In this document: positions 55,521 to 64,000 of the stretch, in pieces
How positions within the stretch are numbered: position 1 is the first letter of the stretch
How the letters are laid out: every line of letters begins with the position of its first letter
Assembly (NCBI GenBank): GCA_026225945.1
Contig: JAMJFZ010001089.1
Coordinates: forward strand, 6,323,501-6,387,500
DNA length: 64,000 bases
Direction of reading: 5' to 3'
DNA from: Cricetomys ansorgei
Taxonomy: Eukaryota > Chordata > Mammalia > Rodentia > Nesomyidae
Program-made: the position numbers and the translations under genes
Notes under the pieces: generated by a model
Told to the model about the DNA's origin: nothing
What the model saw: only the letters and a program-made list of their open reading frames with translations
Databases searched by the model: none

Positions 55521-57530
55521 ATATTACCACTAGAGTGAAACATTTCTTTCTTTGAAAAAATGAGCCTTGGATCTGTCGGGATTTTCATTCAGCACTTGGA
55601 TCACTTCATCGTCATGCGCCCACCTACCGTGATATCATGGTTTTGCCCACAGTGCTCTTTCTATGTTGCGTGAACAGTAGCTTCTTTGAGTTGGCAGCAT
55701 CGTTGTGCCTATAGATAAATGCAGTAAAAGAAAGACACGCAGGAGTGAAGGGGCTCTGACCCAGTCAGACTGGGACATCTGCATCTTTCTCTTGAACTTT
55801 AACTTTCTTATTGATTATAATACAGTTTTACGTGCAAGCTTGTCTGGACCATGATGTGCCCAGACATCTAGCCAAATGTTATTATGAGTTTATCTGTGTG
55901 GTTGTTTCTTCGTGAGACTCCTATTTGAATCGGTGAACAAAGAAAATCAGATAGTCTTTACTAAGCTGGCCAGATATAGCCAATCAAGTAAAAGTTCAGA
56001 AGAGAATAAAAATGTGAATTCACTTGATTCCTGAACTGAGACCTCACCTTCTTTTCCTCTGAGACCAGAACCATAATGCAGATGGTCTTGATTACTGAGC
56101 TTATCAAGTGCAGAACACAGAACTCTTTAGCTTCTACAATCATGGAAGCGTATCCCATCTATTTCAGACGTGGGTCCATGTATATGTGCGTATATGTACA
56201 ATGCATAGTTTCTTTTGTACTCATGAAGGATTGGTTCTGAGACACCCAAGTGTGATGAAGTATTTGTGTAGACCTGCCCAGAGGTGCTTTAAATTGTCTC
56301 CAGTTTACTTGTACTTAATACAATGTAAATGCTGTGTAAAAAGTTGTTGTATTATATTGTTAATAACATTAACATGTGTCTGCATGTTCCATTAAGATGT
56401 AGGTTTTTTCCAAATATTTTCAACCTGTTATTGATTAGAGTTGCAGATGCAGAAATCACAGATACAGAAGGCCTACTGTGTGTATATGTACACAGTAGGT
56501 CTGGGAGAATCACACATTAAGGATAAGATTTCTAAAGTAGTCCTAGAGTCTTTTTGTTTTGTTTTTTAAATTAGCTTTCTAATGCCATAAGGCTTACAGG
56601 CATCAGTGGACTACAATCCCAGTGATAAAGAAAACACTTATAGCTCATAAAAGGGTTTGGCATATGCTTTCAGAGTATTGAAGGTATATGCAATGCCTGC
56701 ACAGAACATTTCCAATCAGTCCTGTATAAGAAGGAAGGAGGTGGTTCGCCATTCATGAAACTTTGAGAATTTTTCCAGAAAACTAACGAATATAATGAGG
56801 TCGGTTGGTGGTTCTTAGTTTCACTGGACAATGTGGGGAAAGAAAGAAATGAACCCAAGAATTCTAATCTCCAGAGAACCAGATAAATGATGCGAAACTT
56901 TCTATGTGTACTCCCAAAGAGCCACAGAGCAGAGCATCATATCCTGAAAGTGGCTAAATTACACTCCTCAGACTCCAAGCCCCAGATGGTTATCTCTTAT
57001 TAAAACAGAAAGCATTTGCCGGATAGAAACAGAATCCAGAAAGCTGATATCACAATACTTCCATAAGCCTAGAGAAGCTGAGCTCCCAAATTCTGTGGAG
57101 TCATCATTATCTATGACGAGACCTTCGTATCCACAGTGGGATCGACCTCTCCGTCTCCAGGTGAGGAACCGCTCATGATCTCCTCTGAAGTTGCCACGGG
57201 AGATAACTTTGGGTCAGTAATCAGAACAGCAGACAGAAACTGGTCAAGTAGGGCCAGGACCCTGAAGCAGTAACTCCAAGCATGACCTCGCTGGAACCCA
57301 GGAATGCCAGCAGAGAGCGGTGGCTCTTAGTCCTTTTTTGTCTCCCAGATGAGCACCTGTGTCTAAAGGCTCTCCAGAGCTGGGTCACTGAAACTTAGAT
57401 AAGGCACAAGGACACCTGGTTGGGCAAACTGGACTGACCAGCTCACCACATTCTATTTCCTTACACAAATGTCTCTCGTAAGTCCTTCAAAAAAAATTCC
57501 AGACTAGTAGCTTACTAGTGCTCTGCTCCA
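55521..57530. other. Unique AT-rich sequence
   Basis: No repeat family or gene recognised over about 2 kb. Confidence 0.45.
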
Positions 57531-57595
57531 CCCTACTATCTCTCTCTCTCCCTCCCCTCCTCTTCCCTTCCCCTCCTCTCCCTTCCTCTCTCTAA
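57531..57595. repeat. (CT)n-rich pyrimidine tract
   Basis: CTCTCTCTCCCTCCCCTCCTC-type run. Confidence 0.88.
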
Positions 57596-57795
57596 ATTCC
57601 ACGAATTTCACTCTTCGAATTCATAAGACAAGAACCCAAAACCATGGGCAGCTTTGGTAGCTGTCCAGCTTTCTAGGACCTCGGCTCCAGTTGATTTCTG
57701 CCGGATGTTGTAAACATCCATTTAACGATGTTTCACATTACTTGCACTCATTCAAAACTAAAAGCACAGATATGGTAGATCCTTCAACTGAACAG

Positions 57796-57796
<1 letters not shown>

Positions 57797-57831
<35 letters not shown>
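57797..57831. repeat. (CA)n microsatellite
   Basis: About 17 CA units. Confidence 0.95.
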
Positions 57832-57833
<2 letters not shown>

Positions 57834-58001
57834 ATCTTATTTTTCACTGTCTTGTGTTTTCTATCAGGTTTGCCTGGGAACTTACAAAGCCTCAGAGTGT
57901 GTATTTATTAGTGTTACTGTGTGTCTCGTGGTATTAAGACAAATGAAAAGGAAACCCGAAAGTAGGAGAAAGAAATGGTAAATGATATGAGAATGGGGCC
58001 A

Positions 58002-58475
58002 GAAGTTAATGTTAGAATGGAATTGCATCATGACACTGTCGTGGAAGTTTATTTTTAGTTGTATATAAATCATTGATTTGTGCATTGTTGGGTGAGGGGC
58101 CGCCTAGGGCTTGGCGTTTTGTATCGTCTGCAAGTGTTGGATTTATGTGGGGGGTGTTTGATTGCTCATGATCTGCATATGCTATCAGTAGAACACCTGA
58201 GGACTTCTGTATCAATAATCAATAAAAACACTTGAACTGGGACATTCAGGGTTCTAGTGAGTATGGCACTGGCCAGGATGGTGGTCCCCTCTGTAAAGTC
58301 TGGCAGGGTATTGCACCTATGACAAATGCGTCCGTGTCTTCTTTGGTAAGCTGCCACAGTAGGTGTACTGTTACATGGGACATTTGACCTTTGTCCGAAT
58401 CACTGGATATTTAGTCACTGTGAGAAAGCACCTCACCTCTCCACTCATTGGTGTCAAAAGTGCTGTGACTGAAAA
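58002..58475 (+). repeat. Copy 2 of the local duplicated segment, carrying an LTR
   Basis: GAAGTTAATGTTAGAATGG...TTGCATCATGACAC is interrupted by the LTR and resumes TGGGACATTTGACC...AAAACAACACATT. It parallels 55264-55395, about 2.7 kb to the left. Confidence 0.75.
58037..58375 (+). mobile_element. Solo LTR, ERVK-type, family 'A' copy 3 (forward)
   Basis: 339 bp, TGTCGTGGAAG to CTGTTACA, with AATAAAAACAC as probable polyadenylation signal. The flanking 6 bp are TGACAC and TGGGAC (4 of 6 identical). The paralogous uninterrupted site at 55.3 kb reads TGGGAC once. This is the most diverged copy by eye. Confidence 0.8.
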
Positions 58476-58484
58476 CAACACATT

Positions 58485-58650
58485 AGGGACTAGAGAGATG
58501 GCCCAGTGGTTAAGGGAAATAGCTGCTTTTCCAGAGAACACAGGTTCAAGTCTCAGCACCCACATGGTGGCTCGGTACTGTCTGTAGCTTCAGCCCCAGG
58601 AGATCAGACACCGCCTTCAGATCCAAAATAAAAGTTGAAATAACTAGCAG
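58485..58650 (+). mobile_element. B2 SINE
   Basis: GGGACTAGAGAGATGGCCCAG, TTCCAGAGAACACAGGTTC and CACATGGTGGCTCGGTACTG. Confidence 0.85.
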
Positions 58651-58924
58651 CCATTTAAGCTGATAGACAGTAGATAGGAAATAGGAAAATCAGTGACAGG
58701 CAGATGACACACAGCCCGCGAATTAGTTTACAGAAGATTTTACTGATAGAAAAAAAAGTGTTTAATCAAAGACATTTCCAAAGCGATGGCAGTTCCTGGA
58801 GAAGGGACTGTGCCATTGGGATAGAGGGAAGGCTGTGTTTGTGGTTGTTAAAAGGTTAAGTTGTTAGTCTTTCCAGATGGCACACCTGTGCGGAGCTCCT
58901 CTTGGGATAGCTAGGAGTTGTCTC

Positions 58925-59215
58925 ACTCTGTGTTCAGTTGCTGTGAAGAGACATCATGACCACAGCAATTCTTATAAAAGAAAACATTTAATTAGGGCTC
59001 ACTTACAGTTTCCAGGGTTTAGTCCATCATCCCGGTAGAGAGCATGGAGGTGAGCAGGCAGTGGTGCTGGAGGAGTTGAGAGGTCTCTATCCAGATCCAC
59101 AGGCAGCAGGAAGAGAGAGAGAGACTGTGGGCCTGGCTTGGGGTTCTGAAACCTCAGTGACACACTTCCTCCAACAAGACCACACCCACTAATTCTGTGG
59201 TATTAGAGCTGAAAT
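58925..59215 (-). mobile_element. MaLR-type LTR, truncated
   Basis: GTTGCTGTGAAGAGACATCATG, CTTATAAAAGAAAACATTTAAT, GATCCACAGGCAGCAGGAAG and CACACTTCCTCCAACAAGACC: the reverse of the 51.2-kb LTR. Confidence 0.75.
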
Positions 59216-59257
59216 CCAGAGCCTTGCACATGCCAGGCAAGAAGACTGCCCCTCAAC
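59216..59257 (-). mobile_element. ID-type fragment hosting the next LTR
   Basis: CAGAGCCTTGCACATGCCAGG...CCCTCAACTG is a reverse ID-like piece. After the LTR it resumes CTCAGCTAACAG. Confidence 0.45.
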
Positions 59258-59585
59258 TGTAGTGGTAAGCTGCTGTGTAGGCTCAGCAAGGAGACAAGGA
59301 GGCACAGTCATTGGTGGAAGCTCTTCCAGACCTCAGCAGAGGGAACCACCATCATGGCAGGCATCATACTGGGCAGTGGAACCCTGAGCCTCTGAGCTCA
59401 GGTGTTTTTATTGATTCAGAACTCCTCAGGTGTTCTACTGATAACACGTGCAGATCATGACCAATCAAACAGCCCTCACATAAATCCAACACCTTCAAAC
59501 AATACAAAATGCTAAGACTTAGGTAGCCCCTCACCCAACAGTGCACAAAACAATTATACATAACTAAAAATAAACTTCCACAACA
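59258..59585 (-). mobile_element. Solo LTR, ERVK-type, family 'A' copy 4
   Basis: 328 bp TG...CA in reverse, flanked by CTCAAC/CTCAGC (5 of 6 identical). It is very similar to the 29275-29610 copy across its length. Confidence 0.87.
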
Positions 59586-60151
59586 CTCAGCTAACAGTCT
59601 CGTCAGGACTTTTTGATTCATCTGTACAGAAAATAGCCTGACTGATGGTCCCTATAAGGCCAAGTACGTCGTCACCTGTCTATCATCTTCTCTCCTGCAA
59701 GTTCAGCCCTCCCTGCCAGTACATTTCAAAGAATCCCACTGGCAGGCCACACTCCACATCAGGTCTGATTTTCTTTCTCGCACCCCTTGTCATTGGTCCC
59801 AATGTCTCAGAGCTTCTCCTGAGGGTCCTCAGTTGCTAATGGCTTAATAGAGTATATAAAAGTTATCCTGAGTTGCCCTTCTTAGAAAATAACTCGCTTG
59901 ACTATCACATGCCTCATGAAACCTCTCAAGCATCCTTGTGGATAGCTTCTCTGGAGAGCGGGGCTGATTACACAGGCTGGGTGGGGGTGGACCCTCTAAA
60001 GCTCACATGGAAGCACTTCCTCCAAGTCTTCCAAGGCTTACTCTTTTTTTTCCACTGCTCAGTGTGGTAGGGAACAAAATGTTATAACGGTATGAAAAGT
60101 TTCCCTTCCCCTAAGACAGCCCCCTCAAAGAAAAACTGGGAGAGGGGACTG

Positions 60152-60226
60152 GACCTGTAGCTCAGCTGTAGAATGCTTGTCTAGCCCATGAAGAAGGTTT
60201 TAGGTTCTATTCCAGAACTGCAAAGA
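60152..60226 (+). mobile_element. ID-type SINE
   Basis: CTGTAGCTCAGCTGTAGAATG...CTTGTCTAGCCCATGAAG...GGTTCTATTCCAGAACTGC. Confidence 0.7.
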
Positions 60227-60260
60227 AAGGAAGGGGCACACTGAGCTATTCCTTAGAAGT

Positions 60261-60274
60261 CCACTAGGGGGCAG
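60261..60274 (+). promoter_or_regulatory. CTCF core motif match
   Basis: CCACTAGGGGGCAG fits all 14 positions of CCASYAGRKGGCRS and is close to the strongest form of the motif. Outside any SINE I recognise. Confidence 0.55.
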
Positions 60275-60693
60275 TACCACATCTTAACAGGGCTTGGGCC
60301 ACAGTAGGACTCCATGGGGCTACTGTGGATTTGGCACTGTTGGTGAGTGCTATGAATTTGCAGGTACATCTTCAATCTTAAAAGCGATGAATACAAGTAA
60401 ACAATAGGACCTAGCATTTGGGACTAATTACCTTATGCCCAGTTCAGCGAATACCACTTATTAACTCCTGGGTTGACAAAACAAAACTTGCTACTTTTAT
60501 CTTTGTTTTTACAAAGAAACGGAAAGAGAAAGGTACAGTGTTGCTGGAGCCCACCAGAGATGACCATTCAGACACAGTTTATAGACAATTGAATGTCTTT
60601 ATTCCAGTCAGCTGGGACCACTCTCAGATATTTGTGACCCAAGTGTAGTCCCAAGTATTTAGAGTAAGGTGTTGTTTTTGTGTGTGTACCTGC

Positions 60694-60694
<1 letters not shown>

Positions 60695-60730
<36 letters not shown>

Positions 60731-60738
60731 GTGTGTGT
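60695..60738. repeat. (TG)n microsatellite
   Basis: About 21 TG units with one GC interruption. Confidence 0.95.
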
Positions 60739-61624
60739 CTTTCAGGCAAAAAACAAATCCTGGCATCTCTCTGTTGGCATCTGCAGGGGGAGGTTTTGCA
60801 CAAGCAAGCAGTTTAACAGAAGCTAAGTTAGCTGGGGCATCTTGACCTCAGATTCCTAGAATAGAGTTAGGTAATTTTCTGTGGTACTCTCCATCAGGGA
60901 GATCAAATGCTAGTTACACATAAAATGGCCTCAGCAAGAATACAAGATGGAAGAACCTCTGCACTGTCTTGCCCTTTCACAACAGTAACTTGTTCAAGGT
61001 CACACAGCAAAGACAGAATCCAAGCCTGCACAACTCCCTGGGCTCATCTCACTCTGATGGTGATGAAAATCAGGACTTTAAGCGAGAGACAAGCTACCTC
61101 CCATTGAGCTTCACCCTGTCCCATGTCTCACTCAAGTCTCTCTTTAGAGACCTCTGTTACCAAAAATGTTGTTCTGGAATTCACCAGGAAATCTAAAGCA
61201 ATAAAGCAAACATAAACTGGTTTCCAGTCTTCAGCACTTCAGCACCCACATCAAGTCACCTTGATGCATGAAACACACAGAGCTGAGCACTGATGAACAT
61301 AGAGTAGGAGTCAGCACACGTTTTCTGGAAAGGGGCAGTTGGTGAACATTTTAGGATTTTGTGACCAGCAACTTGTCTCTGTGAGCATAACCATAGGCAG
61401 GATATAGGCAGGTGAACACAGCAGGCTTTAATAACAGCATCTGTATGAACAACCAAAAGCCAATTTCGTGCCATTTTTCCATCACAAGATATTTTAGTTA
61501 TTTGAAATTTTTCCCAACCACATAAAAGTATTAAATCATTCTAAGTTTAAAGAGTGTATAAAACTATTCAGCAAGCCAAGCTGGGCTCCCAGGCATAGTT
61601 TTTGTTGACCCCTGCTGTCTTCAT

Positions 61625-61860
61625 TGTCTTAGTTTTTTTGCTGTGATAGTTGTGGGATATTAACCAGGAAAGACTTCTTGGACATAGGTTTAAGCCAACA
61701 GAAAGTCTTTATTAGCCATCCAGCAAGTACACTGGTTGTTTGGAATCTCAGTGTAGCATTGAGCCTTTCTCAGAGTGAGCTTTTAAGAACAAAAACCATG
61801 TTCTAGGTTGACATACTTCAGTTAACAAGAAAAGTTAGCCAGAAGCAGAGCAGCATGGAG
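61625..61860 (-). mobile_element. Possible older LTR fragment
   Basis: GTCTTTATTAGCCATCCAGC contains a reverse AATAAA-like site. No partner or clean ends are visible. Confidence 0.3.
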
Positions 61861-61867
61861 CACCATG

Positions 61868-62268
61868 AGAACAGGTTAAAGCCTTGGGTTAGGCCTGGGT
61901 CCTGGGTTGAGGATGCTGAACAGCCCCTCCTCCACCCCCCATCAGAATGGGAGAGGTTGTGGGCTCCTCCCTTCTCCATGGATCATGGTGGACCATCCCC
62001 CAGGGTCATGTCAGTGGTGAGCTAAGCCAACCCTGAGCAAGTGATTGGCAGATTGGTTACCTGTCCTCTTCGCCCCCCACGCCCTATATATTCGTGTGCA
62101 GCCCCAGAATAAAGTGGCTTTGACTTTGACGACCAAGCTTGAAGTCCCAGGGTAATCATTATTTATCCTGCCCAGTTTTCTGCACCTCGATCAGGATCTC
62201 TTGGGTGGTCTGAACCCGTGTCTCCTCCCTCCCCTCGTTTCTGCCCGCCTTCACCTGCCAGATGGACA
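61868..62268 (+). repeat. Left LTR of the short ERVK-like element
   Basis: The CCTATATATTCG TATA-like stretch (62092-62103), AATAAAGTGGC polyadenylation signal (62110-62120) and later T/C-rich part give a U3-R-U5 layout. Confidence 0.6.
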
Positions 62269-63287
62269 GTTGGCACCCAAAGTGGATATGACTGACTGGA
62301 GATCGCCCAGATACACACAGAGGGAAGGTGAAACCCCCTCTTCTAAAAATTAAAAATAGGTTACAGAAGAGCAGCACTCCACCTCGGGTAGAAAGCCGGT
62401 AGACAGCTTCCCCATCAGAGGGCAAGCAATCTCTCTCAACTCTCTTTCCTACTTTTTTCAGCTAAGCTGTCGTGTGAGGCCTGCATAGTGAAGAAGGCAA
62501 CTGACCCCTTCTGGCCAGGGCTATACCCTGGTGTCGTTAAAGGCTTTCCTTGCTGCCTGCTTGACTCCAACTGCCCCACCCGGTGTCAGCAAAGCTTCTA
62601 TCTTAAAACCTAACACAGCAATCACGAGCAAAGGAGATTCCGATCTGACACATGGGTGAAAATTTCCTCCTATCACTAACAAACGTAACCCTTTCTGCAC
62701 AAGAAGTCAGGAGATGATTCCCCCAAAAACCTTGTGTGGCACCTGAGTCACACAAGAATCCCAAATCCCATTGCCACTAATACCTCTATCTCTTTCAAAA
62801 ACACACCTTGCCTTCCAACTCATTGCCTGCAGCTGGGTCCAGCCCTCCCTCCAAGGTCTTACATTAATTCACAGGTTCCAGCCCTGCAACTGAACGACAG
62901 AGGAAGGACAGGTGCCACCCACTGATTCCTGCTGTGACCCACCAGGCCAGACAGACCAGACCCGAAACCACGAATTCTGCTGCTGCCCGCTTCACAGTTC
63001 TGCGTCATGAACAGACAATCCCCTTTTACTGATAGACTTAATCGCCCATTAGGGGAGGGGGAGTTCTATATTACGACATGACTCTGGATTAGGGAAAAAA
63101 TAGGACATTTACCTTACCCCAAGGAAACTTTCAACCAGGTTGACAAACTGGTTCTACTCCAACGCTGGGATGCATAAATATTCAAACACCCCAACAGCTC
63201 AAACCCAGCTGTTACAACACAGGTAGACCATCCTGCCAGCACAAGCCTTCATTATTTATGGACTTTTAAACACAAAAAGAAAACTGG

Positions 63288-63590
63288 AATTGTAACATCA
63301 CGGGAATGTGTTAAGGCCTTGAGTGTGGCCTGGCTGAGGACTCTGAACAGCTCAGCCATCAAAGCGGGAGAGGTTGCGGGCTCCTCCCTTAGACTGTCTA
63401 CCTGTCCCCTCCGCTCCCACACCCGATATAGTCGTATGCAGCCCCCGAATAAAGTGGCTTTGACTTTGACGACCAAGCTCGAAGTCCGAGGGTAATCATT
63501 ATTTATCCTGCCTGGTTCTCTGCACCTCAAACAGGATCTCTCGATCGGGTCTGAACCTGGGTCTCCTCCCTCCCCTCATTTCTGGCCACC
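63288..63590 (+). repeat. Right LTR of the short ERVK-like element
   Basis: Collinear with the left LTR but lacks about 90 bases of U3 (the segment with GGACCATCCCCCAGGG). It is preceded by an A-rich AAAAAGAAAACTGG run. Confidence 0.6.
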
Positions 63591-64000
63591 TTGGCTAGCT
63601 TGGAGCTGCCCGCTCAGAGAGATTCCTGGGGTCCAGCCGGCCACCACGTGGGCCGAAGCCTGGGAAAGAATTCGACCCATGAACACAGAACCAACAACAA
63701 CAGAAGCCAAAAAGCAAGGTTAGAACATGTAGAGACGTTCCCAGAATTATGAATGGTGATAGATTAGGTCTTTGTTTTCATTTTGCCAGGTGGTGCTGTC
63801 TAAATGCTGAGTTTTACAACCTGAATGGCACTTTCTTCATGGAGTCAATTGTGCTGAGGGCTGGGGGTCCTGTTAACATTCCCCACTGGTCTTAGCGAAA
63901 GAGTCAAGTTGTGGACTCATCCTGTTTTAAAGAGGTATAATTGGTACTAAGAACTCATTCATTTTATTGAACTGAGGTAGAATTGGCCATCTGGTTTAGG
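63591..64000. other. Unassigned right edge
   Basis: No gene or named repeat recognised. Confidence 0.35.

Larger units (their letters stand above)
59590..61620. other. Mostly unique sequence
   Basis: It includes an ID-like SINE (60152-60226), a CTCF core match (60261-60274) and a (TG)n tract (60695-60738). No gene. Confidence 0.45.
61868..63590 (+). mobile_element. Short ERVK-like LTR element without coding capacity
   Basis: Two direct LTR-like repeats (about 61868-62268 and 63288-63590) share AGCGGGAGAGGTTG-like, CAGCCCC(A/C)GAATAAAGTGGC, GCTTTGACTTTGACGACCAAG and GTAATCATTATTTATCCTG segments. Just after the left repeat, TTGGCACCCAAAGTGG (62270-62285) resembles a degenerate tRNA-Lys primer site. 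About 1 kb of interior has no gag, pol or env ORF I recognise. It looks like a nonautonomous or internally deleted class II element. Its exact ends and target duplication are not clear. Confidence 0.65.

Overview
This is genomic DNA of a muroid rodent (mouse, rat, hamster or vole group). The 7SL-derived B1 and tRNA-derived B2, B3/B4 and ID SINEs in the right three quarters are typical of Muroidea. I cannot fix the species from sequence alone. There is no bacterial-style gene organisation, and nearly all long open reading frames are chance ORFs in CpG islands, microsatellites or transposon debris.

The only protein-coding gene I can support is the 5' end of Tfap2a (transcription factor AP-2 alpha), on the minus strand in the first ~9.4 kb. 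Three alternative first coding exons are present. In transcription order they are exon 1c (9154-9122, MSILAKMGDWQ), exon 1a (4944-4900, MLWKLTDNIKYEDCE) and exon 1b (1444-1418, MLVHSFSAM). Each ends exactly at a codon boundary on a GT splice donor, so each can join the same exon 2. Exon 2 lies beyond the left edge of the window. CpG-rich blocks surround 1b/2.0-3.2 kb, 1a and 1c. A plus-strand TATA box with a CCAAT box and an octamer-like site sits about 390 bp upstream of the 1a start codon and suggests a head-to-head antisense transcript. Exon 1c has its own minus-strand TATA box.

From 0 to about 14.3 kb I recognise no rodent SINE, LINE or LTR insertion, only microsatellites and one ancient MIR relic. 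This is the usual look of a tightly regulated developmental locus. From 14.3 to 64 kb the sequence is a repeat-rich flank with no recognisable gene. It holds an old LINE-1 (27.3-30.8 kb), a 3.6-kb class II (ERVK-type) provirus with both LTRs (33,988-37,627), an LTR-bounded element with a perfect tRNA-Leu primer site (51.2-53.6 kb), a short ERVK-like element (61.9-63.6 kb), four solo LTRs of one family with readable 6-bp target duplications, many MaLR-type LTRs, dozens of SINEs and several microsatellites. Three good matches to the CTCF core motif (26.2, 43.3 and 60.3 kb) may be architectural sites between Tfap2a and whatever lies to the right.

I found no convincing novel biological system. 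The most useful observations are the promoter and first-exon architecture of Tfap2a, the candidate divergent promoter, the nested LTR insertions (one with a paralogous empty site inside the window), and the CTCF-like motifs.
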